Assembly: GCA_947576945.1 (NCBI GenBank)
Contig: CANPTH010000029.1
Coordinates: 1-53,853 of the forward strand
Length of the DNA: 53,853 bases
Direction: 5' to 3'
From: an uncultured Lachnospiraceae bacterium
GTDB lineage: Bacteria > Bacillota > Clostridia > Lachnospirales > Lachnospiraceae
Part shown: positions 7,513 to 16,545 of the stretch, in pieces
Position numbering within the stretch: the first letter of the stretch is position 1
How the letters are laid out: each line of letters starts with the position of its first letter
Translations under genes and position numbers: made by a program
The notes under the pieces: generated by a model
What the model was told of the DNA's origin: nothing
The model's database searches: none
What the model saw: only the letters and a program-made list of their open reading frames with translations

Positions 7513-8872
7513 AGGGAAAGCAGCTACGGTTTTTTATTGTCAGAATTGCGGTTATGAGTCTTCCAAGTGGATGGGACAGTGTCCCGGATGCAGGGAGTGG
7601 AATACGATGGTGGAGGAGAAGATGCCTTCCGCAGCCCGTGGAAACGGCCGCGGTGTACATAAGAAGATGCCTTCTGCTCCGGCCAGACTATCGGAGGTCA
7701 GTATACAGGAAGAAAGCCGTATGCTGACACATATGGAAGAATTGGACAGAGTGCTGGGCGGTGGTATTGTGCCCGGCTCTTTGACGTTGGTAGGCGGGGA
7801 TCCGGGAATCGGGAAATCCACCTTATTGCTGCAGGTATGCAGAAATCTGGCGGGAGACGGCAGAAGCGTACTGTACATATCGGGAGAAGAATCGCTGCGC
7901 CAGATTAAGATCAGGGCCAACCGTCTGGGCGAATTTTCGGACAATCTGCAGTTATTGTGCGAGACGGGACTTGCGACAGTGGAAGAAACGATCCGCAGTG
8001 TGACGCCGGATGTTGTGATCATTGATTCCATACAGACGATGTATAATGAAGAGATCACTGCGGCGCCCGGCAGTGTATCTCAGGTAAGAGAAGCAACAAA
8101 TGTTCTTCTGCAGCTTGCGAAAGGAATGACGGTTTCCGTCTTCATTGTGGGACATGTGACCAAGGAGGGTACCGTGGCGGGGCCCAGAGTGCTGGAGCAT
8201 ATGGTGGATACGGTACTGTATTTTGAGGGAGACAGGCATGCCTCCTACCGTATTCTGAGAGGGGTCAAGAACCGGTTTGGATCTACCAATGAGATCGGTG
8301 TATTTGAGATGAAGGAGGAAGGACTGATCGAAGTGGAAAATCCTTCCGAGTTTATGCTGAGCGGTAAGCCGGAGGGAGCCAGCGGGTCCGTGGTATCCTG
8401 TTCCATGGAGGGAACCCGTCCCATTCTGCTGGAGATCCAGGCGCTTGTGTGCCACAGCAGCTTTGGCATTCCCAGACGGCAGGCAATCGGTACGGATTTC
8501 AACAGAGTCAATCTGCTGATGGCCGTTTTGGAAAAGAGGCTGAATCTGCAGATGTCGGACTGCGATGCCTATGTGAACCTGGCAGGTGGTATGCGGATTG
8601 TGGAGCCGGCCATCGACCTTGGCATTGCCATGGCTGTGGTATCAAGCTTTAAGAACAGGGCAATCGATGCCAGGACAATCGCTTTTGGCGAGATCGGACT
8701 GAGCGGTGAGGTGCGCGGCGTCTCCATGGTGGAACAGCGGATAGCGGAAGCGGCCAAACTGGGCTTTACGACCTGTATTGTCCCGGAAGTCAGCATCAGT
8801 CATATGAAGCGCATGGAAGGTATCCGCATGATCGGCGTAAGAACCGTGCGGGATGCCGTGGATTTGATCTGA
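7505..8872 (+). CDS. radA: DNA repair protein RadA/Sms
   Basis: RadA is a hexameric RecA-like helicase that drives branch migration during recombination repair. The 455 residues show a four-cysteine zinc finger at the N-terminus (YCQNCG and QCPGC, residues 11-33). The RecA core has Walker A GDPGIGKS near 98 and the RadA-specific KNRFG motif at about 255-259. A C-terminal Lon-protease-like domain lacks protease activity in known family members. The length is normal. It overlaps the previous gene by 8 bp. No terminator with a T-run is visible after it; an AT-rich promoter region follows. Confidence 0.97.
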   Translation: MAKGKAATVFYCQNCGYESSKWMGQCPGCREWNTMVEEKMPSAARGNGRGVHKKMPSAPARLSEVSIQEESRMLTHMEELDRVLGGGIVPGSLTLVGGDPGIGKSTLLLQVCRNLAGDGRSVLYISGEESLRQIKIRANRLGEFSDNLQLLCETGLATVEETIRSVTPDVVIIDSIQTMYNEEITAAPGSVSQVREATNVLLQLAKGMTVSVFIVGHVTKEGTVAGPRVLEHMVDTVLYFEGDRHASYRILRGVKNRFGSTNEIGVFEMKEEGLIEVENPSEFMLSGKPEGASGSVVSCSMEGTRPILLEIQALVCHSSFGIPRRQAIGTDFNRVNLLMAVLEKRLNLQMSDCDAYVNLAGGMRIVEPAIDLGIAMAVVSSFKNRAIDARTIAFGEIGLSGEVRGVSMVEQRIAEAAKLGFTTCIVPEVSISHMKRMEGIRMIGVRTVRDAVDLI

Positions 8873-8997
8873 GAGGACAGGGCGTCTGCAGAAAAAGGAG
8901 CTGTAGTGTAATTACGGGGATATATGACAAAAATGTAACAAAATTTTGCATAAATTTAATATTTGTTAATTTTTATATATTCAAAATTACCTTTTTA

Positions 8998-9006
8998 TGG
9001 TAGAAT
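8998..9006 (+). promoter_or_regulatory. Extended -10 promoter before the LCP gene
   Basis: The sequence TGGTAGAAT gives an extended -10 (TGn then TAGAAT). It lies in a very AT-rich stretch (8930-9000) that also contains the 10-bp palindrome CAAAATTTTG at 8939-8948. The -35 match is poor, as is usual for extended -10 promoters. It would give a leader of about 120 nt before the start codon at 9132. Confidence 0.5.
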
Positions 9007-9131
9007 ATCGAAGATGTACCTTTGCTTTTGATACATAGATACAAGGATCTTATGGAATAATATTTGAGTATTGTACCGGCAGTTTGAATGCAGGTGTAAG
9101 TTTACCGTGAACTTGGACGAGGGAGTCATTT

Positions 9132-10334
9132 ATGGACAAGCAGACACAGGATTCTCAGGAGCAGGCAGCTGACAGGAATCTGAAACATAACAATCAAACT
9201 GAATCTTCAAGGGAGCATGCAGCAAGTGAGCAGAATGCGGGAGAGCAGCCGGCCGGTGCAGAGGATAAGACCGCGAAGAAGCGCAGATGGATCAGGAATC
9301 TTCCTCTGTTGATCGCAGAGATCTGTATTTTGCTGATATCGGTGGGTGTTATGTACGTGGTGGTGACTACTACGGATGAGGTAGAACACAAAGATATCGA
9401 CAGGGAACAGATCCTCATTAATGAAGAGGTGAAAGAGACTCATAAGAAAGAGGAGAAGCAGCAGATTTCGAAAGGATACCGCAATATTGCGCTGTTCGGT
9501 GTAGATGCCAGAGACGGACAGCTGGGCAGAGGCACCCGCAGCGACAGCATTATCATAGCGAGTATCAATCAGGATACGCAGGAAATCAAACTGGTGTCTG
9601 TTTTCAGGGATACCTTCCTGAATCTGAGTAATGACACTTATAATAAATGTAATGCGGCATATGCACAGGGCGGCCCGGAACAGGCGATCAGTATGCTGAA
9701 TACGAATCTTGATCTGGATATTACAGATTATGTGACAGTCGGTTTTGGCGGCCTGATCGACTCCGTAGATGCGCTGGGCGGTATTGAGATGGAGATTACA
9801 GAGGTGGAAATTTCTCATCTGAATAACTATCAGCTGACAATGTCCGAGGAACTGGGCGTAGATTATATACCGATCAAGCATAGCGGTATGCAGCTTCTGA
9901 ACGGGATGCAGGCTACTGCCTATTGCAGGATACGATATACGAAGGGTGATGATTTCAAACGCGCCGAGCGTCAGAGAAATGTGTTGACGGCAATGATGGA
10001 GAAAGCGAAGAAAGCGTCCGTCAGTTCTTTAACGGAGATGGTCAATGCTATTTTACCGGAAGTGGAGACGTCTTTGGGAGTGAATGAGATTATCAGTGTC
10101 CTGGGAAGCGTCGGCGGGTATAATGTGATAGCAAGCGATGGATTTCCGTTCGAGGACAGCCGGACGGGGGCAAATGTCGGCAGCAAAGGAAGCTGTGTCA
10201 TTCCGGATGATCTGGAAGAGAATGTAGTGGAGCTGCACGCACTGCTCTATCCCGAAGCAGAATACCAGCCTTCAAGGCAGGTGCGCAATATCAGTGTGGA
10301 GATTGATGCGTTGACATTAGAATACAGACAATGA
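9132..10334 (+). CDS. LytR-CpsA-Psr (LCP) family cell-wall glycopolymer transferase
   Basis: LCP proteins attach teichoic-acid-like or capsular polymers to peptidoglycan at the outer face of the membrane. This 400-residue protein has a charged cytoplasmic N-terminus (about 1-55), one transmembrane helix (about 58-80, LPLLIAEICILLISVGVMYV), and an extracellular LCP domain from about 115. The domain shows LFGVDARD, the SDSIIIASIN strand and the conserved VFRDTF arginine/aspartate motif, then YCRIRYT and RAERQRNVL with the arginines that bind the pyrophosphate lipid. The start has a GAGGGAG site. It appears to be a single-gene unit with its own promoter and a hairpin terminator. Confidence 0.93.
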   Translation: MDKQTQDSQEQAADRNLKHNNQTESSREHAASEQNAGEQPAGAEDKTAKKRRWIRNLPLLIAEICILLISVGVMYVVVTTTDEVEHKDIDREQILINEEVKETHKKEEKQQISKGYRNIALFGVDARDGQLGRGTRSDSIIIASINQDTQEIKLVSVFRDTFLNLSNDTYNKCNAAYAQGGPEQAISMLNTNLDLDITDYVTVGFGGLIDSVDALGGIEMEITEVEISHLNNYQLTMSEELGVDYIPIKHSGMQLLNGMQATAYCRIRYTKGDDFKRAERQRNVLTAMMEKAKKASVSSLTEMVNAILPEVETSLGVNEIISVLGSVGGYNVIASDGFPFEDSRTGANVGSKGSCVIPDDLEENVVELHALLYPEAEYQPSRQVRNISVEIDALTLEYRQ

Positions 10335-10415
10335 ATCTGTTTTTAGCAGGAGGCTGTTCGGAGATGTTTATGACAGTAGTCTGGATACATTCCGGCTGCT
10401 GTCATTCTATATTTT

Positions 10416-10436
10416 ACACCCTTTCGAGGGTGTTTT
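10416..10436 (+). terminator. Intrinsic terminator after the LCP gene
   Basis: A 7-bp perfect stem (ACACCCT / AGGGTGT) with a TTCG tetraloop is followed by TTT. It lies about 80 bp after the LCP stop codon and 60 bp before the ABC exporter start. The T-run is short, so termination may be partial. Confidence 0.65.
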
Positions 10437-10493
10437 ACTGCGCAGGGCATTACGGAGCTGCCTGTGGGAATTTATATCATTTGGGGGTTGAGG

Positions 10494-12266
10494 ATGAGAA
10501 GATTACTCGTATATTTAAAAGACTATAAGAAAGAGACGGCGCTGGCGCCGCTTTTTAAAATGCTGGAGGCCACGTTCGAGCTGTTCGTACCGTTGGTTAT
10601 GGCAGCAGTCATCGACCGTGGAATCGACAGCGGAAATGTGCCTTACGTGCTGCGTATGGGCGGCGTGCTGGTGCTGCTCGGCGTGATTGGTCTGGCCTGC
10701 TCCATCACAGCGCAGTATTTCTCGGCGAAGGCGGCGGTAGGTGTTTCCACGAAGCTGAAGCATGCGCTTTTTGCTCATATCCAGGGACTGTCTTATACGG
10801 AGATCGACACGCTGGGGACTGCCACCATGATTACCCGTATGACTTCCGATGTAAATCAGGTACAGAGCGGTGTGAATATGGTACTGCGCCTGTTTCTGCG
10901 CTCCCCCTTTATCGTATTCGGGGCTATGGTGATGGCGTTTACCATTGATGTGAAGGCAGCATTTATCTTCGTGGTGACGATCCCGGCGCTCTCCGTCGTG
11001 GTATTCGGCATTATGATGTGGACAATGCCCCTGTTTAAGAAGGTGCAGGCAGGTCTGGACAGTGTGCTGGGCGCCACCAGAGAGAACCTTACGGGCGCCA
11101 GGGTCATTCGGGCCTTTAATAAGGAACAGGAAGAGATAGAGGTTTTTGAGCGGAAGAACAGCGCGCTGGCGCATATGCAGCTGTTTGTAGGCAAGATTTC
11201 CGCACTGACCAATCCGGTTACATACATCATCATCAATGTGGCAACGATCGTACTTCTCTATACGGGAGCGGTGCGGGTGGATGAGGGAACCATTACCCAG
11301 GGACAGGTGGTAGCTCTGGTGAACTATATGTCCCAGATTCTGATTGAGCTGGTGAAGCTGGCGAATCTGATCATCACGATCACCAAGGCGCTGGCCTGCG
11401 CGAACCGGATTCAGAGCGTTTTCGAGATAGAGTCCAGCATGACATGGGAGCAGAAGGTGTGTGAGGCCGGTTCTGAAGGGTATGGAACAGGCGAAGCAGC
11501 CGGCCCCGGAGGAAGGAGAGGACAGAATGCGGCGGACGAGGTAGTGTTTGACCATGTCTGTCTGACTTATGCAGGCGCCGGTGCGGAATCGCTGTCGGAC
11601 ATCGATTTTCATGTCAAAAAGGGACAGACGGTGGGAATTATCGGCGGTACGGGTTCCGGCAAGACTTCCCTGATCAATATGATACCGCGTTTCTACGATG
11701 CGACGAAGGGGCATGTCAGGATCAAGGGAAAAGATGTGCGGGAATACGGAATGGAAGAGCTGCGGGAGATGATCGGCATCGTACCGCAGAAAGCGGTGCT
11801 CTTCCAGGGAACGATCAGAGAGAATATGCAGTGGGGTAAGAACGACGCGACGGACGCGGAAATCTGGCAGGCCATCGAGACAGCCCAGGCGAAGGAGTTT
11901 GTAGAGCAGAAGGACGGAAAGCTGGAGGCGGCCGTGGCTCAGAGCGGAAGAAATCTTTCCGGCGGCCAGCGGCAGCGTCTGACCATAGCCCGTGCCCTGG
12001 TGGGGAAGCCGGAGATCCTGATTCTGGACGACAGTGCGTCGGCGCTTGACTATGCTACGGATGCGGCGCTCAGACAGGCGATCCGGAATATGGAAGGCGA
12101 TATGACGGTATTTATCGTCTCTCAGCGGGCCTCTTCCATCCAGCATGCCGACCGGATCATCGTGCTGGACGACGGAGAGATGGCGGATATCGGGACACAT
12201 GACGAGCTGCTTAAGCGGTGTGAGGTATATCAGGAGATTTATTATTCACAGTACCCTGCGTCATGA
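10494..12266 (+). CDS. ABC exporter half-transporter, degenerate ATP-site partner
   Basis: This 590-residue exporter half has an N-terminal six-helix membrane domain (about 1-310) and a C-terminal ATPase domain. Walker A is GGTGSGKT and the signature is LSGGQ. The residue after Walker B is Asp rather than the catalytic Glu (LILDDSASALD), and the H-loop has Gln in place of His (VSQRASS). These changes are typical of the degenerate subunit in heterodimeric exporters of the BmrC/TM287 kind. A Gly-rich insert lies between the two domains. I chose the ATG at 10494 because GGGGGTTGAGG directly precedes it. The partner gene follows after 100 bp. The substrate is unknown; drug or lipid export is common for the family. 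Confidence 0.93.
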   Translation: MRRLLVYLKDYKKETALAPLFKMLEATFELFVPLVMAAVIDRGIDSGNVPYVLRMGGVLVLLGVIGLACSITAQYFSAKAAVGVSTKLKHALFAHIQGLSYTEIDTLGTATMITRMTSDVNQVQSGVNMVLRLFLRSPFIVFGAMVMAFTIDVKAAFIFVVTIPALSVVVFGIMMWTMPLFKKVQAGLDSVLGATRENLTGARVIRAFNKEQEEIEVFERKNSALAHMQLFVGKISALTNPVTYIIINVATIVLLYTGAVRVDEGTITQGQVVALVNYMSQILIELVKLANLIITITKALACANRIQSVFEIESSMTWEQKVCEAGSEGYGTGEAAGPGGRRGQNAADEVVFDHVCLTYAGAGAESLSDIDFHVKKGQTVGIIGGTGSGKTSLINMIPRFYDATKGHVRIKGKDVREYGMEELREMIGIVPQKAVLFQGTIRENMQWGKNDATDAEIWQAIETAQAKEFVEQKDGKLEAAVAQSGRNLSGGQRQRLTIARALVGKPEILILDDSASALDYATDAALRQAIRNMEGDMTVFIVSQRASSIQHADRIIVLDDGEMADIGTHDELLKRCEVYQEIYYSQYPAS

Positions 12267-12368
12267 ACAGATGTTAAGGATGCAAAGAACATGGATCAGG
12301 TATTTTAAAACAGGTTCAGGGCCTGGAAAGGTTCCTTAAAGAAAAGATGAAACGAGTGGAGGCTGGAG

Positions 12369-14135
12369 ATGGCAAAATCAGGAAATGACAGCAGGCAGAA
12401 AGGAACGCTGGGTAAGGTGCTTCGATATATCAGGAAATATTGGGTATATCTGGCGTTATCAATCGTTATGGCAGCGGTTACCGTGACGTTGACCTTGTAT
12501 CTTCCGATTCTGACAGGACGGGTGATCGATCTGATCGTCAAAGAAGGATGGGTAGATTTCGACGGTGTATTTGCCATTTTAAAACAGATGGCAGTAGTAA
12601 TTGGGATTACGGCGGCGGCGCAGTGGGTGATGAACATCTGCAACAATAAGATGACTTACCGTATTGTGCAGGATATCCGGGACGAGGCGTTTAAACGTAT
12701 AGAGATTCTGCCGCTGAAATATATTGACGAGCATTCCTACGGGGAAGTGGTGAGCAGGGTAATCGCGGATGTGGATCAGTTTGCGGACGGTCTGCTGATG
12801 GGATTTACACAGTTTTTTACCGGGGTCATCACAATTTTAGGTACATTGGGCTTTATGCTCAGTGTCAATGTGGGTATCACGGGCGTGGTAGTATTGATTA
12901 CGCCGTTATCCTTCCTGGTGGCGGCTTTTATCGCCAGGAAGACCTTTGTTATGTTCCGGGCACAGTCGGAGACGAGAGGAGAACAGACGGCGCTGATCGA
13001 GGAGATGATCGGCAACCAGAAGGTGGTGCAGGCTTTTTCCCATGAAGATGAAGCGTTGGAGGAGTTTGACGAGATCAACGGCAGGTTGGAGAAATGTTCT
13101 TTAAAGGCGATCTTCTATTCATCCATCACCAATCCCTCCACACGGTTTGTCAACAATCTGGTGTATGCGGGTGTGGCGGTGACGGGAGCGGTATTTGCCA
13201 TCCGCGGGGGAATCAGTGTCGGCCAGCTGTCATGTTTCTTAAGCTATGCCAACCAGTACACGAAGCCTTTCAATGAGATTTCGGGAGTGGTGACGGAACT
13301 GCAGAATGCCCTTGCCTGTGCGGCCAGGATCTTTGCGTTGATTGAGGAAGAACCGCAGATACCGGACAGCGAAAGCGCGATCTGTCTTGGTGATGTGGAG
13401 GGCAGGATTGATCTGGAGCATGTGGACTTCTCCTATGTACCGGATAAGAAACTGATCACGGACTTCAATCTTTCGGTGCAGCCGGGCCAGCGTGTGGCTA
13501 TCGTGGGTCCTACGGGCTGCGGGAAGACCACAGTCATCAATCTGCTGATGCGTTTCTATGATGTGAATTCCGGGAGCATACAGGTGGAAGGGCATGATAT
13601 CCGGGACGTGACCAGAAAGAGCCTGCGGGCCAACTATGGCATGGTGCTGCAGGAGACCTGGCTAAAAGGCGGAACTGTAAGGGATAATATTGTGATGGGT
13701 AAGCCTGAGGCGACAGAGGAGGAGATCATCGCCGCGGCAAAGGCGTCTCATGCCCACAGCTTTATCAAGAGGCTGCCGGATGGGTACGATACGATCATTG
13801 CGGAAGACGGCGGTAATCTTTCTCAGGGACAGAAGCAGCTTCTGTGTATCACGAGAGTCATGCTGTGCCTGCCGCCCATGCTGATCCTGGATGAAGCTAC
13901 GTCTTCTATCGATACGAGAACGGAGATCCGGATCCAGAAGGCCTTCGCGGCGATGATGGAGGGAAGGACCAGTTTCATCGTGGCCCACAGACTGTCTACG
14001 ATCAGAGAGGCAGACGTGATTCTGGTCATGAAAGACGGCAATATCATCGAGCAGGGTAATCACGAGACATTGTTGAAACAGAACGGGTTCTATGCCACAC
14101 TGTATAACAGTCAGTTTGTGGGATACAGCGCATAG
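12369..14135 (+). CDS. ABC exporter half-transporter, catalytic partner
   Basis: This 588-residue partner of the preceding exporter half has a six-helix membrane domain (about 20-320) and an ATPase domain with Walker A GPTGCGKT, Walker B LILDEATSSID with the catalytic Glu, and a normal H-loop VAHRLSTI. Its signature is LSQGQ instead of LSGGQ. In a heterodimer this altered signature would face the degenerate Walker site of the first subunit, leaving one consensus and one degenerate site. The start has a GTGGAGGCTGGAG region upstream. Its stop lies 2 bp from the stop of the convergent lipoprotein gene, and no terminator separates them. Confidence 0.94.
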   Translation: MAKSGNDSRQKGTLGKVLRYIRKYWVYLALSIVMAAVTVTLTLYLPILTGRVIDLIVKEGWVDFDGVFAILKQMAVVIGITAAAQWVMNICNNKMTYRIVQDIRDEAFKRIEILPLKYIDEHSYGEVVSRVIADVDQFADGLLMGFTQFFTGVITILGTLGFMLSVNVGITGVVVLITPLSFLVAAFIARKTFVMFRAQSETRGEQTALIEEMIGNQKVVQAFSHEDEALEEFDEINGRLEKCSLKAIFYSSITNPSTRFVNNLVYAGVAVTGAVFAIRGGISVGQLSCFLSYANQYTKPFNEISGVVTELQNALACAARIFALIEEEPQIPDSESAICLGDVEGRIDLEHVDFSYVPDKKLITDFNLSVQPGQRVAIVGPTGCGKTTVINLLMRFYDVNSGSIQVEGHDIRDVTRKSLRANYGMVLQETWLKGGTVRDNIVMGKPEATEEEIIAAAKASHAHSFIKRLPDGYDTIIAEDGGNLSQGQKQLLCITRVMLCLPPMLILDEATSSIDTRTEIRIQKAFAAMMEGRTSFIVAHRLSTIREADVILVMKDGNIIEQGNHETLLKQNGFYATLYNSQFVGYSA

Positions 14136-14137
14136 AA

Positions 14138-14632
14138 CTAATTATTATAGGCGGCGTCCTCATTGTAATCCATGTATTCGGAACGGATATCAGTGATGAC
14201 GCCGTTTTCCCATGTAAAGAGCAGATAACTGTAGATCACGGAATGGGCCTGTAAGAAAGCGTCTGAATTCAGGGTGACGGTCAGGTCTTCCTTCTGAATC
14301 TCGTTTTCCCTGCAGAACTGATCCAGATCCGTGGGCGTCCCATCGATGAAGAAGGTGGGCAGCAGGAGCGTGACTGCAGAATCGAAAGGAATCTCTTCGA
14401 CGGCCAGAGCCTGATACGCTTCCCCCTCAACAGAGGTGAAGATGTTAAAATCACCGTAAGCAGCGAGAAAAGTTTCGGCATTGTCTCCGATGGATACGTC
14501 CCTGCTTGTTATGTTGGAAGCCGGATCCAGTTCATAGTCGGCTGCATTCAGGAGCGGCGTGGTTTTGCCGCAGGCCGTCAGCAACCCCAGCGTCAGGCCG
14601 AGAGAGGTCAGCAGCGTGGTCAGTTTCTTCAT
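14138..14632 (-). CDS. Small lipoprotein of unknown function
   Basis: This 164-residue protein starts with a lipoprotein signal peptide: MKK, a hydrophobic run, then the lipobox LLTAC with Cys at about residue 21. The mature part has no motif I recognise. It has alternating strands, is acidic, and ends in a DYNEDAAYNN tail. An AAAGGAAA ribosome site lies 8 bp upstream on the minus strand. It is convergent with the ABC exporter operon and lies downstream of tRNA-Trp, which is separated from it by its own terminator. It would be anchored on the outer face of the cell membrane. The role is unknown. Confidence 0.85.
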   Translation of the reverse strand: MKKLTTLLTSLGLTLGLLTACGKTTPLLNAADYELDPASNITSRDVSIGDNAETFLAAYGDFNIFTSVEGEAYQALAVEEIPFDSAVTLLLPTFFIDGTPTDLDQFCRENEIQKEDLTVTLNSDAFLQAHSVIYSYLLFTWENGVITDIRSEYMDYNEDAAYNN

Positions 14633-14708
14633 AAGTTAAGGGTTTCCTTTCTGTTTGGTGGTGTCTGCGGTTACGCAGATACAGAACAGTATTTATTGCC
14701 ATAAAAAA

Positions 14709-14728
14709 AGTTTGCCGGACGGCAAACT
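14709..14728 (-). terminator. Terminator of tRNA-Trp
   Basis: Read on the minus strand, AGTTTGCCG and CGGCAAACT form a 9-bp perfect inverted repeat with a very tight loop, followed directly by a run of seven T (plus-strand A-run 14703-14709). It lies 14 bp beyond the tRNA 3' end. This is a textbook intrinsic terminator. Confidence 0.85.
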
Positions 14729-14741
14729 CTGCAAAAAATAA

Positions 14742-14812
14742 CAGGGGCAGTAGGAATCGAACCCACATCGATGGTTTTGGAGACCACTGTTCTACCTTTG
14801 AACTATGCCCCT
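14742..14812 (-). tRNA. tRNA-Trp (anticodon CCA)
   Basis: The minus strand folds into a complete 71-nt cloverleaf. The 7-bp acceptor stem is AGGGGCA with TGCCCCT, the D-stem GTTC/GAAC, and the anticodon stem GTGGT/ACCAT with loop CTCCAAA giving anticodon CCA. A 4-nt variable loop and a T-arm GTGGG-TTCGAAT-CCTAC complete it. The discriminator base is G, as usual for bacterial tRNA-Trp. The CCA end is not encoded. It has its own promoter (14851-14879) and terminator (14709-14728). Confidence 0.96.
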
Positions 14813-14850
14813 ATGAATTGCGGCCATGCTTTCTTAAACCGCCGAATTGT

Positions 14851-14879
14851 ATTATAGCACAGGTGAGCAGGGGATGCAA
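14851..14879 (-). promoter_or_regulatory. tRNA-Trp promoter
   Basis: On the minus strand a perfect extended -10, TGCTATAAT (TATAAT at 14851-14856), lies 17 bp from a partial -35 TTGCAT (14874-14879). Transcription would start about 30 nt before the tRNA 5' end. Confidence 0.75.
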
Positions 14880-15183
14880 GATATTAATCAAAACTTTTCA
14901 AAGATTCATTTCTCATATGTTTCGTGATCCGGCACATAATAAATACAATCATATCCCGGTTTTTCATTAAATCTCAAATTCAGAGGACTCTGAATCATGG
15001 AGAGGTCTGGCTGGACGTCTGCAAAATGTTTATTGTATACCGTCAGATCGAAAGTGTACAAAACGACGGCTGGGTTAACCCGAAATGCAAATATATATCA
15101 TAAAATTAAACAAAAATCAATGCTGTAATTAGCATATTATTAACAAAAATACCACATCTGCACAACAAAAATGGAACATAGTA
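14880..15183. other. AT-rich intergenic DNA without a gene
   Basis: This stretch has no convincing coding frame on either strand. It is part of the roughly 590-bp gap between tRNA-Trp and the carbohydrate-locus regulator. The only structure I can support is the palindrome GGGTTAACCC at 15072-15081. The rest is A/T-rich with no repeat unit or hairpin of note. Confidence 0.5.
15072..15081. promoter_or_regulatory. Candidate operator 1, GGGTTAACCC
   Basis: A perfect 10-bp palindrome lies upstream of the strong promoter at 15184-15212. A related site is found at 15314-15329, on the other side of that promoter. Both share GGGTTAA(A)CC, suggesting one regulator binds both, most simply the GntR/LacI-type protein encoded next. 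Confidence 0.45.
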
Positions 15184-15212
15184 TTGACATTTTTTGAAAT
15201 GGAGATTATGAT
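15184..15212 (+). promoter_or_regulatory. Strong sigma-A promoter of the carbohydrate locus
   Basis: TTGACA (15184-15189), a 17-bp spacer and TATGAT (15207-15212) form a near-consensus promoter. The predicted start near 15219 gives a leader of about 187 nt before the regulator ATG at 15406. The leader contains the 12-bp palindrome ACAATATATTGT (15277-15288) and the candidate operator at 15314-15329. Confidence 0.75.
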
Positions 15213-15313
15213 TAGTAAAAATGACGATAAACAATTCTTAATAACATTTTTAGATTATCATAATAACAAACTACAAACAATATATTGTGCATAATATATA
15301 ATAAACATTCTTA

Positions 15314-15329
15314 TTTGGGTTAAACCAAA
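15314..15329. promoter_or_regulatory. Candidate operator 2, TTTGGGTTAAACCAAA
   Basis: A 16-bp near-palindrome (seven of eight pairs match) lies in the leader downstream of the promoter. It shares its core with the palindrome at 15072-15081, about 245 bp away centre to centre. Binding at both could loop the promoter or block elongation. Confidence 0.45.
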
Positions 15330-15405
15330 ATACATTTTTGTGAAAAATTACGATATAATATCCGCGCACACTATTGTTAAAAATTACCAAAAAGAAAGAG
15401 GGACT

Positions 15406-16464
15406 ATGAATAAAGAGAACAAAGAAATTGCAGATATCCTGCGTGAGGAAGTGAAACGGCTGCAGTCAGACCGATTGATCAAGCTGGAATCAGAAAGGAA
15501 ACTGGAACAGAGGCTTCAGGTGGGAAGGCAGCGGATCAGAGAAGTGATCAGCCAGCTGGTTTCCGAAGGGCTTCTTGTCAAGTATGAGGGAAAGGGAACC
15601 TATGTGGCTCCTATTGTGCATAATAAGTATATTAACCTGATCTGTTCGCCGACCATTAAGAGAAATGATCCTTTCTACAACAGAATGCTTATGGAGCTTA
15701 CCACCTACGCGGCAAAGAACAGTGTGAACATGATTCCCCTGACCATGGAATCGCTGGAGAACGGAGATGGGGGATCGCCGCTGCTGATCGTGGGGAAACT
15801 GGAGGAGGAACAGATCTGCAGGATACAGAAGGATTTTCTCAGAATTATTTCCTTTGAGAATTATCCTGATCATGATGATTTTATACAGATTTATTTTGAT
15901 CATTTCAAAATCGGCATCAATGCGGCCAAGGTCTTGGCTGGCTATGGACATAGAAAGGTGATTCATATCACTGGGCCGGACCGGTATGCTTCGGCGCTTT
16001 ATCGGAAGAATGGATTCATCCGCGGTGCGAGGAAAATCGGAATCGGATATGAGGTGCTGGAGAGCAAGATGAATTTCAGAGGCGGCGATGCACTTGCGGA
16101 TCAGGTTGCCAGTTTGGTGAAAGGCCATAAATTCACGGCAGTCTTTGCGGCCAATGACTGGATGGCGATCGGATTGATTCAGGGGCTTCGGGCAAAGGGA
16201 ATCGATGTTCCCGGGCAGGTATCCGTGCTCAGCGTGGATAACATTCCTCTGGCGGGGCAGTTCTCTCCGGCCCTCACCACCTATTCGCTGGATGCGAATA
16301 TTATGATTGCAGAATGCTTTTCGCTTATGGAGGAAGCGGAAAGAGAAATGCAGACGCATCCACGTGACAGGCAGATCTGCAGAAGAATTATCCTGCAGCC
16401 GGTTCTGATTACACGTGATACCTTAAGACGGATCGGTTATTCCGAAGGGCCGGACAATCATTGA
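15406..16464 (+). CDS. GntR-HTH / LacI-type sensor transcriptional regulator
   Basis: This 352-residue regulator joins a GntR-type winged HTH (about residues 1-70, with the RQRIREVISQLVSEGLL recognition region and the GKGTYVAP wing) to a periplasmic-binding-protein-like sugar sensor of the LacI family (about 78-345, with SVLSVDNIPLAGQFSPALTT). This domain pairing is the one seen in AraR. It normally acts as a sugar-responsive repressor. A longer frame begins at GTG 15340, but the ATG at 15406 has a clear AGAGGG site 4-5 nt upstream. It heads the carbohydrate locus and likely controls it through the operator pair upstream. Confidence 0.93.
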   Translation: MNKENKEIADILREEVKRLQSDRLIKLESERKLEQRLQVGRQRIREVISQLVSEGLLVKYEGKGTYVAPIVHNKYINLICSPTIKRNDPFYNRMLMELTTYAAKNSVNMIPLTMESLENGDGGSPLLIVGKLEEEQICRIQKDFLRIISFENYPDHDDFIQIYFDHFKIGINAAKVLAGYGHRKVIHITGPDRYASALYRKNGFIRGARKIGIGYEVLESKMNFRGGDALADQVASLVKGHKFTAVFAANDWMAIGLIQGLRAKGIDVPGQVSVLSVDNIPLAGQFSPALTTYSLDANIMIAECFSLMEEAEREMQTHPRDRQICRRIILQPVLITRDTLRRIGYSEGPDNH

Positions 16465-16545
16465 TGTGAAAGCGGGACGTAGATTTACAATCATGGGAGT
16501 GTCCCGGAGCGTGTACAGAAATTTTTTGAAAAGAAAGGAGATATT

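Noticed and set aside
10331-10528. 65-residue frame between the LCP and ABC exporter genes
   Set aside because: It overlaps the LCP stop, the terminator hairpin and the exporter start; no ribosome site.
15213-15405. A riboswitch in the long leader of the regulator
   Set aside because: The leader is AT-rich with short palindromes only; no conserved aptamer core or terminator/antiterminator pair is visible.
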